The position numbers and the translations under genes are program-made. DNA of 64,000 bases from Hemileia vastatrix (lineage: Eukaryota; Basidiomycota; Pucciniomycetes; Pucciniales; Zaghouaniaceae), in NCBI GenBank assembly GCA_030280995.1, contig JASXTE010000008.1, positions 14,599,712-14,663,711 of the forward strand, read 5' to 3'. Below, in pieces: positions 1-13,031 of the stretch (position 1 is its first letter; each line of letters opens with the position of its first letter). A model generated the notes under the pieces. The model saw only the letters and a list, made by a program, of their open reading frames with translations, was not told the origin of the DNA and searched no databases.

Positions 1-77
1 CTTCTGAATATGATTCTTGGATACCTGTGAAAGAGATATCTAATATTCCTTCTCTTCTAAAGAAATTTAAAAATTAA
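1..77 (+). CDS. Ty3/Gypsy polyprotein C-terminus (partial)
   Basis: The reading frame open from base 3 ends in TAA at 75-77. It encodes a tail with a W-x-P segment followed by IPSLLKKF, the usual ending of a Gypsy chromodomain or integrase tail (W.P...N...LL..F). The start lies outside the window. A purine tract (GAGTGGGGGAG, 108-118) follows and then an LTR start, the expected order pol, polypurine tract, 3' LTR on the plus strand. This element is therefore oriented opposite to the decayed Gypsy that begins near 840. Confidence 0.6.
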   Translation, partial: SEYDSWIPVKEISNIPSLLKKFKN

Positions 78-118
78 AAATCATAGGATTTTTTTATTGT
101 TTTTTTAGAGTGGGGGAG

Positions 119-800
119 TTTCAGCCAGGCTGCTAGACATACCCAGTAAAAAATTAATTATTCACTGGGATGAAGCCATATTTTTTTTTATCTCTTATTT
201 TATTATTAATTATAGTATATTTATTTTAAAATTACTTATAATAAATTAACTAATTACAATAAGTAAATTTAGTAAATATTTAAAATTAATATTAATGTCC
301 CTTATATTTTTATTCCTTAAAACCATGCTCAATGACAGGTTAAAGAAATAAAAAAATACTAATACTAAAAAATGATAAAAAATTCAAATGATTTTATTTA
401 AAAGTATTCAAATTACATTAAAATTTCTAAAAATTGAAAATTCAAATTATTTTGTACTAAGTGTGACATTTAAAAATGTACTTTAAAATATATCAAATCA
501 ATTGATATATATTAAAACATATTGTATTTGCGCATCTTTTTAGTACTCTCTGTTATTGTTTATTTCTTATTTTGGAAGGATATTTTCTCTCACACCCTTG
601 TATGTAGGCTTCTTAACTCCATGTGCTCTCTATTCTTTTTGCCTATAAAAGGCCTTCTACTTTGTGTTGTTTTTCTTCATCCTAAACTAATTACAATTTT
701 ATTATTTACAACCCAATAACCATTTTATTAATACTACTACTGTTTTAGTACTTACATTTGCATGAAATCTAAACCTTACAAGTAATAATAATCTTATTTT
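119..800 (+). repeat. 3' LTR of plus-strand Gypsy (right end unclear)
   Basis: The start TTTCAGCCAGGCTG follows a polypurine tract directly and resembles the start of the solo LTR at 59867 (TGTCAGCCTGAATAT). It contains a TATA box (TATAAAAGG at 644-652). The body is much more diverged from that LTR and I cannot place the right end; by about 840 a minus-strand integrase fragment begins. The small ORF at 522-719 looks like chance coding in AT-rich LTR sequence. Confidence 0.5.
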
Positions 801-859
801 TATACCTCTTACTTGAGTAATCAAAACATAAAGATAAAATTTACAAACCCATTTGAAAC

Positions 860-1480
860 TCCATGAGTTATCCACCTTATCTTCTGTTTGGACCGCCGTA
901 AACTATTCTAGACCCAAAAATACCCCTTGAAATTATGGCTTTGGGGAACCCAGAATTATTCATAATTTGAGTCCACCATATCAATTCCAAGTCTTTTTTC
1001 AGATACCTCTTTATGGGTAGGAATAAACTTACACATTTTTGTTAGTCTATACACAATTAACCAGCAAGAATTGAAACTTTCATTTCCTGCTAATGGAAAG
1101 CCAGTTAAAAATCTCCATGTTTATAGTTTACCCTAGGGATTTTGGGTGCTCTATTTGTTGTAACAACACAGCTCTCTTACCAGTTAATTTTTTAGATTTT
1201 TGGCAAGAGTCACATGGGTAAATGTATTTTATTCATCTTCTTTCATGTTTATCCACTAGGCTGTGTTTTAAACTCTAGTTAATGTTTTGTTAAAATCAGA
1301 AACACCAGCTAAGATGTCATCATAAAAAGTACTTAACATTAACTTTTTCATAGATGGAGGTATAGCTATTACATTACTTAGCTTTTTTGTGCAATATATG
1401 TATCCATCTTCAATTGACAGTTTATCTTTTTCCAATACATTTTTATACTTTGGAGGTAAAGTTTTAATTAATGCACTCAT
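860..1480 (-). pseudogene. Gypsy integrase fragment
   Basis: The minus strand encodes the end of an H-H-C-C zinc-binding domain (AGVSDFNKTLTRV near 1270, where families usually have AGHFGxxKT, so the His is lost). CDSCQKSKK follows near 1205, then the linker with QQIEHP and the start of the catalytic core. A TAA interrupts after HPKSLG, and the expected MDF catalytic Asp reads as MEI. Further pieces reach about 860. The integrase is non-functional. Confidence 0.65.
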
Positions 1481-1500
1481 TTAGGCATTTTTTAGTTTAT

Positions 1501-2990
1501 TTAATATGGCTGATAATTTAGAAATCTATCTTCATCAGATGAATAATTTTCTAATATTTTTTGCATTAATTCATCCTCAAAATGAACTATATAAATCCCA
1601 AATATATGTATTACCTCATTTTCATGCACATAAGCTGAGTTGTCAGTATCATTTGGAAATGGACTTCTGGATAACAAATTAACCTTAAAATGCAACTTTC
1701 CTGCTCTGTGAAAGATTTTCATCTTTCCTCTGTATTCTTGAACAGCTAGTTGCCATATAAACATGTGTCTATTTGGTGTTTTCACATTTAGTAATGATTT
1801 TACTGCACTGAAATCTGTAATTAATTCAAACTTCTGGTGTTCCAGATAGTAATGAAGTTTCTCCAGGGCCCACACAATGGCTAAACATTTGAGTTGGGTA
1901 GCACCATACCTTAATTTAGTTTTTCTTAAGGTTCTATATATATATAAAATAAAGACTTCAGATAATTTACCATCTATTAACTTTTTTTCTGTAAAGAAGC
2001 ACCTGTAACGGTAAAGCTTGCATCAATATACAGCATAAAAGGGTGGTTAAAATCTGGCAGTCCCAATATTGTGGCTGACATTGAACATTCTTTATTTTAT
2101 CAAAGGCATGTTCTCTTTCATTATTCCAAGTGAAAGCCTCATTGAAGCTTATCAAGGATGTTAAAGAGGCTTAAATGGATTGGTAGTTTTCTGTATACCG
2201 CCTATAGTATCCACACATACCTAGAAAGATTTGAAAATATTTCATATTTTTAGGTTTCTTAATGTTTATTTTCTCCCTTTTTATTCTGGTCAACACAAAT
2301 TTATAAGCCAGAAATAACATGTCCAAGTACTTTGAAGGATTGAGACCCAAACGTAAATTTCTTAAATTCCATTATCATATTAATTTCATCCATTTTTTGA
2401 AATACTCTTCTCATGTGATTTAAATGTTCATCAAATGTTATTTAAGACACTATGATGTCATCAATATACACTAAGTGCCATACTTCAACCATTTCCTAAT
2501 GAAAAAAACTATCTATCAATTTTTTGACAACTGAAGGGGAATTCTTTGGGACAAATAGCATTCTCACATATTTATATATTCTTATGTGTGTGGTTATGAG
2601 TAAGTAGTTCTGAGAATTTCTTCCACAGAAATATGGTGGTAACATTTGTTTCATCCAGACAGGAAATATATTTTGCTCCTTTTAAGGTAACATAGATAGA
2701 ATTTATCCTTGATAGAGCGTAAATATCATCCATATTGAATGTTTATAGAGCTCTGTAATCACCACATAATCTTGCCTTAAATTTTTCATAAAAGATTTAA
2801 ACTGGTGAAAAAACACAATAATTAGGGGTTGTGTCTACTTTTTTAAAAATACCCATTTCTAACAATGTCTTCAATGTCTTTTTTTTTGAAGGAGAATGTG
2901 AGCAATGTTTCTTTTTTAAGCTTCCAGGAATATTATCCAAATCAAATCTTAAGGAGATTCTCATCTCATGGTCTTTGACCAATCCTAGCT
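1501..2990 (-). pseudogene. Gypsy reverse transcriptase-RNase H, broken
   Basis: On the minus strand the RT start lies near 2982 (GIFKKVDTTPNYCVFSPV). The catalytic box reads LVYIDDIIV, with the YIDD codons intact at 2457-2468. A tether and early RNase H follow at 2155-1967 (FTWNNEREHAFDKIK). The RNase H domain is at 1875-1501 (ALEKLHYYLEHQKF, then LLSRSPF). Several stops and frameshifts separate these blocks. The spacing fits one RT-RNase H coding unit rather than unrelated ORFs. Confidence 0.75.
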
Positions 2991-3229
2991 AATTTGAACC
3001 ATGAGTAAATGCCATAGGATAAGATTTCATCAATCTCAAAATATTGTCATCTTCAATTTTTGATATTTGAGGACTTGAAGAGGCCTTTTGGATTTTATTT
3101 TTCAATTCAACCACTTCAGAGGTGGGTCTTACACCTTGGAGCTGTTCTCCTTCAGGAGCAATGGAATAAACTGAATTTTTAGAACAAATGTTGAATTTTC
3201 TTTTTCTATTTAATCCAATTGTGAAGCGA

Positions 3230-3590
3230 CTATTTTAAGGATCCAGTTTGATTCCAAATTCTGTCAATAATTCATTTCAAATAATTGAACAAGCACTACA
3301 ATTATTATTATCCATTACTATAAATTTACATACTGCTCTTACATATCCATTATTATATCTAAAAAATACTGTAGTTTTTTATTTTCCAATTAAACATAAT
3401 ACTGAACTAAAATCTCTCCAGCTCTTTTTCTGTACAGTTTTTAGTTTTTCTTTTTACTTACTGTCAAGTTTCTTTAAAGTTTTAGCAGAAACTACACTAC
3501 ATGAAGCCCCAGTGTCAATAATGGTACTCATTTATTTTCCACATATTATAACAGGTGCTCTAATAGGTGTTATCTTGTAAGTATCAAGAT
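3230..3590 (-). pseudogene. Gypsy aspartic protease
   Basis: The minus strand encodes STIIDTGASCSVVSAK, with the catalytic D-T-G-A at 3506-3517. A stop lies just upstream in this frame. The apparent 110-aa plus-strand ORF at 3248-3580 is the antisense shadow of this domain. It sits between gag and RT, as expected for Ty3/Gypsy. Confidence 0.65.
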
Positions 3591-3799
3591 TTACATCTTT
3601 TATTATTTCAGCTTCCTCAATAGAAGTTAAAGAGGCCTCTGTGGGAGTTATTGAACAATTCAGGAATACAATATCCTGCTCTTATACAAATACCTCATCT
3701 GCATCATCACTGTTAGAAATGTTACTTTTAAAATCTTCACTAGACTCATCCTTTTCATCTTCATGATTACTTGGTTCAGAATCTTGTGAGTTCTCAATA

Positions 3800-4802
3800 A
3801 AAATTTATTCTCTTCTCACAATTATGACCTTTTACCCAAGTTTCATTAAATTTGTAGCAAGTGTTACTTTCTTTTCTCTTAGGAACCAGAGGAGCAGAAG
3901 GTTTTTTCTCCTCCACTGGTAACTTACTTGTAGTAATATTAACTACCTCAATATTTTTCTTATAATTATTTTACCTTGATTTATAATCTTGGTTCAATAA
4001 TATTTCATTGCATATATTAATAAATCCAGAAGTATCCCTGATAGTTTCAGTTCTAGCTAAAATTATTTCTCCAACTGATATAGGCAATTTCTACATTATT
4101 TTTTCTTTCCACTCATTTTAATCTTTCTTTGGATCCATGGCTTTCATGATTTTTATTAAATTCATTAAAAATACCATTTATTTATTCCCAGTACTTGGAT
4201 TATATCTGGTTTTTTCATAAAATCTTTTTTTGAGTGATTCTAAATTTTGGGCCACCAAATTGTCTTTCAATTAGTGCCTTCCATTCAATCCAGGATTAGT
4301 TTATTCCCTCACTCAATACAGATTCAAACCATAATAAGGCCAAATCTGTAAATAAAGATATTAATTTTAATTTAATTTCTTAATCAGGTGATTGGTTTGA
4401 AAATTGTAAGTTATCAATTCCTTTTATGAATTGTTTCCAATCATATTTTGAATCCCCATAAAAAGAAGGGTACTTATCTTACTTAGGCCAGTTTATTTAG
4501 TTAGTTCTGAGTTCCTTAACCTGAGGAATATATAGTAATTCACTTACTTTGGATAGATGATTATGTATTTCATATTTTACTGATTTTTTACTCTCAGAGT
4601 TCATGACATTATTTTCTTTTTCAATAATTGGTTTTTCATATGAATGTTTCATATGAAGTGGTATATTTTCCACATCAGAAGTTTTGTCATTTATTTTTTC
4701 AGTATTTTTCAGAATATTAGCTACTTCTATTTCCAATCTCTGTAATCTATCTTTTATTACAGGTACACGTGATAAAGTATTATTTACCTTTGAAAAAGAC
4801 AA
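3800..4802 (-). pseudogene. Gypsy gag (capsid and zinc knuckle), broken
   Basis: ORF 4802-4497 gives a charged N-terminal part. Continuing leftward in the next frame is a capsid-like stretch with WKQFIKGIDNLQF and LALLWFESVLSEG, typical of retrotransposon gag. Near 3863-3818 is a nucleic-acid-binding knuckle reading CYKFNETWVKGHNC. That is the CX2CX7HXC variant seen in Gypsy gags, but the second Cys is Phe (a one-base change). Numerous stops show it is dead. Confidence 0.6.
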
Positions 4803-6490
4803 TTTTACCTGTTGTGGTTAACATCTTGCAGTAATTCAGCAAAAGTCTCAGCTCTCAGGAAGCACAAAAAAGGGGCTGCTAAGAAGTGTTATTATGCAAG
4901 TGAAACTAAGGGGTCTTCAAAGGCACAGAAAAAGTAGACTCTCCACACACATTTTTTTTGTGTACTATGGATATATAAGCCATGGAGAGTAAAAATTAGA
5001 GGGAAGTGCATACTGGAATATAAGACAAGAAGGTATGATATGTACTTGAGGAAGCCATGACAAGCGCTAGAAAAATTGTATGGATTAAGGGGTAGCCTCA
5101 AGCAAGGGTAAATTTTTCACACTTAGATAGGAAAAAGCAGGGCTAGAAGAACAAGCAGGTCAATAAGCAGCACTAAAAAATAGAAGAAAAATAAGTAAGG
5201 CTTGAAGGAAGGGTACTTACTTAGCATGGAGGGTTTCAAGATTAGTGGATACTTACATGGAAAGTGTGGGATATTAAAATAGGTAGGGAAGGCAGTACAG
5301 TACCTATTATTTAGTCAGGGATCTCAAGAAGTGTAGGGTATGTACAAAATGTGGAGTGTCAGACACTAATAGCTGTACTTGTATAAATGTTTTAGGTGCT
5401 ATTAGGACCAGGATTTTTGCTAAAATTTTTACATAGATTATTGAGATACTTAGTTACTGTTTGATATTCTTGTATTAGCACTAGAATTGTGTGGGAAATC
5501 CAGTAGGGGAAAAGAGCATAGGTGAAGGGCGCTTAACATACAGGTATATAAAAGAGCACTCACTTTTAAAAGAAGAATGGGAAGGAAGTGAAGAAAGTGA
5601 AGTAGATTTATTATTAATATGTAGATAAGAAATCATAGATATATATTTTTTGTACATATAAGGTGTGCATACCAGAAGTAGAGCTGTAGAGTTATTTTCT
5701 TTCTACAGTAAGGATAGTATTAGATAGAGCTCTTCAAGAGGGAGTGACTGAGAATACTAGCTCTTACTGAGAATAGATCTAGCCAACAGATATTTTACTT
5801 ATATTAAAATATATTATAATTTTCTTTAAAGATCTCTATAAATTCATTCTTCTTTTTTCCCAAAAAATATATAGCCACACTTATAATACGTGCTTTAACT
5901 GTCTTTGAATATTAGAGTGGCAGGTGCTTCTTTTTAAATTAGTTTTAGAAAGGAGTACCGACCCATCTGGGATTGTGTCTATAGATTAGTATTATAGAAC
6001 TTTTTTTCTACACCGTCCCTCAATGGTAGCCATTATATTCTCAATGAATTTTAATTTATTGGAAGCAGTACTCAAATATTTTGTAAGGTTTAATAATACA
6101 CTAAATGTATTATTGTTAGGCTATCTAGAGAATTCTACCAATTCTATAATTCTTAATAATAATTTATTTATGATTTTTGATTCCATTGGATTTTTTTCAA
6201 AAAAATATTCAATTTTATCTGTGTCTACCTCAGGAGACTCATCATTATTATTAGACTCAAGATTCTATTTATTTGGTTCAATTTTAATGTTCCTAGTATT
6301 AACCTTGTTTTCAATAAATCTATATAAATTGTTATCATTTAAATTTAAATACAAAATACTATGTTAAAATGAATAATCCTTAAGATCCTTATCAATTATA
6401 GTCAATACATACTTATCAATTTCATTACCTATGAGTAATTCATTATTAGTATTATATAATTGATTATTAGAAGATGGATGACTTACCAAG
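4803..6490. other. No gene recognised; possible gag remnant
   Basis: This stretch splits the gag region of the minus-strand Gypsy. From 4803 to about 5990 it is mixed A/G-rich sequence with no recognisable protein; it may be an insertion whose ends I cannot define. At 6367-6023 the minus strand gives a charged, asparagine-rich stretch (SPEVDTDKIEYFFEKNPME) that could be decayed gag. The plus-strand ORF there is its shadow. Confidence 0.3.
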
Positions 6491-6492
6491 GA

Positions 6493-7035
6493 CTAATTCC
6501 ACTTCCCTGTCCTCTCTTTCCCTTTCCCCTGTAAGTGTGACTGCTGGAGCTCTTTTGAGGAGGATGGTTGTATTTTTGAGAGTACTAGTCCCATTTCCAT
6601 TTTCTTAATGTAATCCTTTAGTCCTCTTCTTAATTTGGAGCTAGAGGTACTTCTGGAAAAAATGTGGAAGGGTTTTTGAATACTGTGGTAGGTTGAGCTT
6701 TGAGTCCTAACAGAGCTTGATTTCCTTCTATGAATCCTTGAGTTTCTCTCTTTTCCAGATTGTTCATCTGGTCCAAAATTTTGTTTACTTTCACTGTGAA
6801 GTTGTTTAGAAGTGATGACAGGGAATGAATATTCTCTTGTAAAGTCTTTCTCAACTTCTTTATTGTGATTTGGCTTAACAGCCTTTCCTTTTCTTCTATA
6901 TTCATTTGAGGAGTGCTTCTGTTTGTTAGAAATTCTTGTCACAACATTTGAATTTGATGTAACAGGTTTATCAGCTCTAGGTCTTAAATTATGAGGCTTT
7001 ACCTCATTACTTGCAATGTTAACATTTTCACACAT
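6493..7035 (-). CDS. Basic, low-complexity gag N-terminal-like ORF
   Basis: This is a 180-aa minus-strand ORF rich in Lys, Arg, Ser and Asn. It opens with MCENVNIASNEVKPHNLRPR and has no domain I recognise. A second frame (6905-6630) encodes a heptad-like stretch with LRKTLQENIHSLSSLLNNF that could be the original frame after a frameshift. Its position, about 600 bp inside the putative 5' LTR and upstream of the capsid region, suggests the N-terminal part of gag. A chance ORF is the alternative. Confidence 0.35.
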   Translation of the reverse strand: MCENVNIASNEVKPHNLRPRADKPVTSNSNVVTRISNKQKHSSNEYRRKGKAVKPNHNKEVEKDFTREYSFPVITSKQLHSESKQNFGPDEQSGKERNSRIHRRKSSSVRTQSSTYHSIQKPFHIFSRSTSSSKLRRGLKDYIKKMEMGLVLSKIQPSSSKELQQSHLQGKGKERTGKWN

Positions 7036-7631
7036 GTTGCAAGTGCAATTTAATCAAAAAATTCAGATATAAGTATTAAGACTCCAAAAATAGTTTTACC
7101 ATATGATATAGAACTACTTAAGTCAATTAATTGCTTACTTGTAGGCTTCATAGTGAATTTATAAGTGCCAAAAGTCTAATATGCTTTTATGTGATCACAT
7201 AATTCAAGAGGTCTGCAAAATGTAGCTGTGTTTTTATTTTAAAAAAGAAATTTTTCAGTGATATTATTTTTAAATATTAAATGATTTGTACAAACCAAGA
7301 AAAAAGGATTAAAATTCCTGTTAAAAAGAATCAATTAATCAGTTTTTATTATTTAGTTCATTATCTGTAAAGATTAAAAAAGTAATTGGTAAATTGAAAG
7401 ATCTTTACTAGGAAAAGTTTATGTTCAATTAGTAGTAAAATTGTTGATTCAATATCACAATTTTATTATTTCAACTGCTCTTCTTTTTCTGAAATTACTA
7501 TATGAAGTAACCCCAACCCTTTGTAATTAATCCTAATATTTCTATAGGGATTTAATCTACTTGTGGCTTTTTTTTAAAAATTTTAGTTACTGGAAGATAA
7601 CCAACAGAACTCTTGAGGAAAGGCCCCCAAT

Positions 7632-8100
7632 TTTCTGGCTGAGTTCAAGTACAGATATGTGAATAGCTTTCTTAGTCAGTTTTCTAGAAGATTTAAATGT
7701 TGCTATATGAATACTGTTGTACAAATCCAATAAGTATTAAAATATAACTCAATATAAGTGTCTCAGTAATTTAATATCACTAATGATAAATGGTTTACAA
7801 CTTATAGTTGGTAGAAAAATGGAGATAATAATTCAAAAACTATTTAAAGACTTTTAATATTATTAATGAAATTTATTGTAATTGTAATGGTTATATGTTT
7901 TAATTGTAATGATAAAGAATGTAAAAAATGAGACCAAAAACCCCCTCCTTTATACCCAATAATTCACTAATTTTCCCCCCTGTTTTACTAATTCTATACA
8001 TGGTGTAGAAAGACTCTTACAGTTGCCTTGCTGTAAGCAGAATGTAAGGGATTTAAATAAACAGAAGAAAACCCTGACCCTTTAAGTAAGTAAGGATTTC
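7632..8100 (-). repeat. LTR copy (family D), diverged
   Basis: The plus-strand text from CTGGCTGAGTTCAAGTACAG through about 7980 parallels the reverse complement of the solo LTR at 59867-61350. Shared stretches include the region around TAGTTGGTAGAAAAAT, the ATAAAGAATGTA segment and the TATA-proximal CCCCCTCCTTTATACCCAATAATTC. Its orientation matches the minus-strand Gypsy at 840-7035, and it is probably that element's 5' LTR. The right end is eroded. Confidence 0.55.
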
Positions 8101-11100
8101 AAAATTAAATAAGCTAAATTATCTAATTGATAAGAAAAGACCAGTTGACCAATTGCGTTTAACAGTTTAGAGATGTAAAATTGGTGTTCTTTAAGTAAGG
8201 ATGAGGAAATACAACAATAAAGTTTTTCAGAGAAAATTTATTTAAATGATTGATTATTTATGTTTTTATAAAGCTTTTCTTGTTATTAAAAGATTTTATA
8301 AATGAGTCTCTGAAGTTGAGACCTTTACAAAGCTGCCCTATAAGTATATATTTATGAGTTGTTAAGGAAAAAATTTGAAGATTTATATAAAAGTGTTATT
8401 TTATAAGGGTATTACAATTTAAGAAATGTTAAGCAAATGTGATGATGGTTGTTTGTTATTATTTTTTCTTATTCAGATGATATATTTTTAGATAAGTTGA
8501 CAATCCTACCAATTTCAAGTCTACAGCCTTTATATGCATAGTCAAGTCACATGCCCAACTTTCCCTGCCAGAGCTCATTCAGAGCTCATACAGACTTCCA
8601 GACCCAATAAGAACCTTTAAAACTTAATAAAAAATCTAGAGAAAATACAGATGATCAAGCTACTTCTCCTCGACAGTTAAAACTTATTTTTGTAGTCTGT
8701 GCAGCCATATTCATCCATTTAAAATTCATCAAAGTTAAGTAACTAATTAAAAATCAAAAATATTTTGTAAAATTTATAAAATAATTAAAAATATAAGAAA
8801 AATATTAAAAATATAAGAAACTTTGCTAAGGCTCTTGAGCTTCTTAAATTTTATTTCCATATATTTTCCAGCCTGTAAATATAATTCTACTCCATTAAAT
8901 ATATGTTTTATCTTGACTCAATTAATTGACCCATTTTTCACATTAAACCATCCATTCTTTTAATAATAAAAATATATATGAATTAGATTGGCCTTTCCAA
9001 TATCCATAAAAGATTAATCCCAGATTCCAATCAAATTATTTTATAATTGCCATACTAAACTTTAGACTGCCACATCCTCCCTCCAACAAAGTATTTCCTC
9101 ACTCTTTAATTTTTATATTTGATCAATCATATATTCATCCCCTCTTCATGCTCTTTAACAATATCCTCCAATAAATATATTGGGCTTCATCTTTATCATC
9201 ATCATTATAAAATGTCTTCAAAAGATTTAGCTGTCCCATGCAAACTATGCTCCAGATACTAGGTTCCTTGCTTAATGTCAAATCCTTTCCTTCCTTGAAG
9301 AAATGCTGGTGATCTCTGCAAGCTAAAAAAAGTCAAATGTATTTTTCAAAAAATTCATTCCAGAACCAATGTATACACAAGGCATAAGCTTTACCTGATA
9401 CTATCATACACAAAAGAGAATATCTAAAGTTCTAACTTTCTTTAGAAAAATTAGGGCCAAAACAGCTTCCTCCTCCTTTAAACCTAGTCCTGATCCTGAG
9501 CTTCCACATCAATCTCAAGATCCTAGTCCCATTATTCCATTTTCTCCTTTCAGTTGTGCTAAAACTTTATTTTCATGCTCTAAAACTCTTAAATCCACCT
9601 ACTAAACTATTTACTCCTTTCTTTTAAGCTATCAAAATCACCAATTCAGATGATGTTGGCCAAGTCCAAATTGACTATATAAATCATTATCCTAAATTTC
9701 ATAGATACCTCTTTGTATGTTTTTGTGATGGTATGAAGAAAAAATTATTTAACTTATTTTCAAGAGACTCCAGCCAATAATCATGAAGACATTTTGAAGA
9801 GAAGATTACTGATTCAAAGCTTTGATTCTGACATAGAAAGATTTCAAATAGACTGTTTGTTTTGATTGTCCTTCTCTTCTTTAAAATTTTTTTCTTTAAT
9901 TCTTTTAAACATGCTGTCTGGTTGATTTTTATTTATATAAACTTGAAATAAACAATATTTGCTTTGTGATGATTCCACTACTGAGAGAAAGTTTTGAATC
10001 CCTTCAGACTCCCCTTTACCAATCTCTAATTATCAGAGCATGAGATAGTGGGCTCCTCATGCACTGAGCCAAATACTTTGATTCCATTCTTACCATAAGG
10101 TCCTCCAAGCTTCCTCAAATATATTCTACCAATGAGACCCACTAATAATTTAACTACCTTCTCAACTTTAAAAGATTTAGGATCACAACATTCAAATAAA
10201 TTTCCAACCCTTTAAACCACTTTTGAAATTTTTTAGAATTTTTCATATTTTTCCAGACTTTCTTAGCAGCTTTATTTCAAGCCTTTGAGTGCATCCCATT
10301 TCTGAAAACTATTATCCAACACCTCTACACTCCCCATAGTGCAGTTTATTCATATCCATCTTAAAAATCTCTGACAATAACCCTTTAGAATTTCTACCTT
10401 TCTTTGACCATAATAAAATTAGATCCATTTTATGATGTCTTTATTTCTTAAAGTTAGTTGCACCATATCCATCAATAATTGAGTTTTCTAAATGAGTGGT
10501 TTCAGTTTAAGTACTGATGAACCAGTGATAAATTAAAAATTATCGAATTTATTTGACCAAATCAATTGCCATTCCTAGTTGCAAGCCTTGGGGAACTAAA
10601 CATTTAGTTGATTGCCAGTTTATAGTATTGGTGGATAAAGAGAAATTAATTTCTGGTTTAAAGGTCATAGTGGACCAAAGAGTGATTATTTGGATTCTTC
10701 AGTTAAAGGTCATGGTGGACCAAACATTTGATTGATTGTAAAATCTTGATATTTCTTCTTAAATATTAAGTTTTAAGTTTTGATGGACTAACAGATCCCA
10801 TAGAAATCCAAAAAGTCTACATAAATTTTCAGTTTAAAGTCTTGAAGGAATATCAGATCCAAAATAAAAATATAAAGCTGTAAATCTTAAATAAAATCTT
10901 GAGAACTAGCCAGTTTAAAGTCTTGGAGGACTAACAGAATGTCTTGATGTAAAATCCAGTATTTGTTGAACATTGTTAAACCCCTCTTCCATTTTTAAAT
11001 TTAATAAAAGTAAATTAAAATAATTAAAATAAAATAAAACATAGGAAAAAGAAAATTTAATTTTATATATTATAAAAGATTTAGTAATATTAATTTAAAT

Positions 11101-11817
11101 TAATGAGTTTTTTTTTTGAAATGAAAATAAAAATTTACAAAATGTTCTAAATTGAAAGATTAAAATAAAAAATTATAAATATTCCCCCCAGCCATTTGAT
11201 TAGCCAAACCCCTGACATCATACCCAAACCCAAGTGCACCTTGAAGTTGGATAAACAGGAAAGAAATTTAAAATAAAGCATAAATAATTTTTAAAATTTT
11301 TAAAAAAAATAACTAACAAAATAGAGAAATGATCACTGGGAGGGCTCCCTCCAATTTGTAAAAAAGATTGGAGACCACCAGTGAGAATTACTAATGCACA
11401 AATTTTTCAATAAAAATTAAAATTAAATTAAATTAAATTAAAATTCTAACATAAAATTCAATCATAAAATTTCAATATTCAAAAATAAAAAATAAAAAAT
11501 AACATCTTGAATCCAGAATTCAAATGAGCATAATTGTTTGATTTTTTGTTGATCTAGTTAATAGTCTTAGAGGACTACTTATATGACAAAAAAAGCCAGG
11601 ATTCAACTACAAACAGGGAGATTTTGGTAACAAACATAATGGGATAATTTTGTATAGAGCAGCCATCCCATCAATTACTCCCAAACCTTCCAATATTTAA
11701 TTTAGAAGTTTTCCCTATGAACACTTCTATCAAAAATAATAACATTTCAAAATAAATCTTCACCATAAATTTTTACATTGAATTTGACAATTTTTTTCTT
11801 CATAATGATAGTGGGTA
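8101..11817. other. AT-rich DNA with no recognised gene
   Basis: No frame gives a recognisable protein on either strand. Between about 10505 and 10935 a loosely repeated phrase occurs at least five times (AGTTTAAAGTCTTGGAGGACTAACAGA and variants, spacing roughly 40-80 bp), with a further hit near 11551. It may be an old degenerate repeat. At 11811-11914 the phrase around CCTCATT..GAAGTTATACTTTG repeats about every 50 bp and continues beyond element A1 at 15603, so it belongs to the host sequence of that insertion. Confidence 0.3.
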
Positions 11818-12189
11818 GTTTATCCTCATTCCAGAGGTATGCTTTGTATCAATAAATAGTAATTTACCCTTATTTGAAGTTATACTTTGTTTCAATAATT
11901 AATATTATACCCTCATTAGGGGGTGTCAGTTCTGGCAAATCTGCACTTAAATAAGTGCAGATTTCCAAAACACACTAGCCCCAATACTGGTGGATTTCAA
12001 AATGAAATAAGTCACTTATTTCACTCAAATCCGCACTTTCTCAACCAAAAGTGCTGATTTCACCATCAAGTCCCATTTCACTGATTTGTCAGCATCATCC
12101 CATTCATACGCAGCACTCCGCAGCATAACACTTCATAACTCAAAACATTGTACATCACTTACATCTTCATATCATATCATATAAGAGTT

Positions 12190-12825
12190 ATGCCTTCCTC
12201 ACTTTCAAATCGTGATAAAGTACATAAAGCAATGACTTTCATGGCTCTTGAACTTCTCTTGGACTCTGATTGTGATTCTGATTCTGATCTAGAAGAAGAA
12301 TTTGTCTTTTTTTATCAAAAATGGCCATGAAACGTTACCTTCTTCCCAGAAAGCCTCAAGTACTTCATACCCCCAAGTACACCATCCAAAAACTTCTTAA
12401 ACTATCTACACCCAGTTTTAGACAGCTTTTCAGGACTTCTCAGGAATTTTTCCTTAAATTGCTTGAGCTTATTCAGGATCATCCCATATTTCACAATAAT
12501 TCTCAAAAAGAACAACAACATCCTTCAATTCAATTGGCCATCACACTATGTCATTTGGGTTCAAATGGTAATGGAGCTGCTTTGAAACGTTTAGAAAATG
12601 TCTTTGATTTAGGGTATGGTTCAGTTAACACTTATACCAAATGATGTATCACTGCCATCAACTCCTTGTAATCTCAACTTCTCACCTGGCCAACAAAAGA
12701 AGAGCGACTTGAATCATCTCAGGTTATGCAAGCAGAGGGCTTCCCAGGATGTATTGGTTTTGTTGATGGTACTTCCATTCCTTTGAGCCAGAAACCTGCT
12801 CAAGGTGGAAACAATTACTTTCACA
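12190..12825 (+). pseudogene. PIF/Harbinger-type transposase, 5' part only
   Basis: The protein starts MPSSLSNRDKVHKAMTFMA and runs to the first catalytic Asp motif GFVDGTSIPLSQ, then GGNNYF, where it breaks off into a different sequence. The second Asp and the Glu are absent. Two extra Ts in the T-run near 12310 (relative to the copy at 39572) shift the frame, and a TGA at 12642-12644 stands where the A3 copy has CGA. The family is the DDE transposase of PIF/Harbinger elements (DDE_Tnp_4 type). Confidence 0.8.
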
Positions 12826-12899
12826 TTCTTGTCAAAATTTTTCACCAAAATATTTACAAGTCAAAAAAATTCTATGTCTGCTTTAAAAAATTGGCAATA

Positions 12900-13030
12900 C
12901 TCTCCCCTGCATTTTATTGAAGCAAGGGGTGGATATCACCAAAATTTTTCTAAGTCATCAATTTCACATGTCAGATTTGAAAATTTGGCAATGCCCCCCC
13001 CCCTGCATTTTATTGAAGTAAGTGGTGGAA
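12900..13030. repeat. Partial copies of the ~93-bp subterminal repeat
   Basis: About one and a half units of the repeat built on CATTTTATTGAAGCAAGGGGTGG...TTGGCAAT. The same unit is tandemly repeated at 37288-37715 in element B and again at 48365-48550 in A3. Here it is in the inverse orientation relative to element B, in agreement with inversion of the A1 interior. Confidence 0.65.
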
Positions 13031-13031
13031 G

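Larger units (their letters stand above)
840..8100 (-). mobile_element. Decayed Ty3/Gypsy retrotransposon, minus strand
   Basis: Read on the minus strand from right to left, the order is LTR (about 8100-7632), gag N-terminus (7035-6493), gag capsid and zinc knuckle (4802-3800), aspartic protease (3590-3230), reverse transcriptase and RNase H (2990-1501) and integrase (1480-860). This is canonical Ty3/Gypsy order with the integrase last. Every domain carries stops or frameshifts. The 3' end and 3' LTR are missing, because near 840 the sequence passes into an LTR of the opposite orientation. Assignment of the 7632 LTR to this body is inferred from position and orientation. Confidence 0.75.
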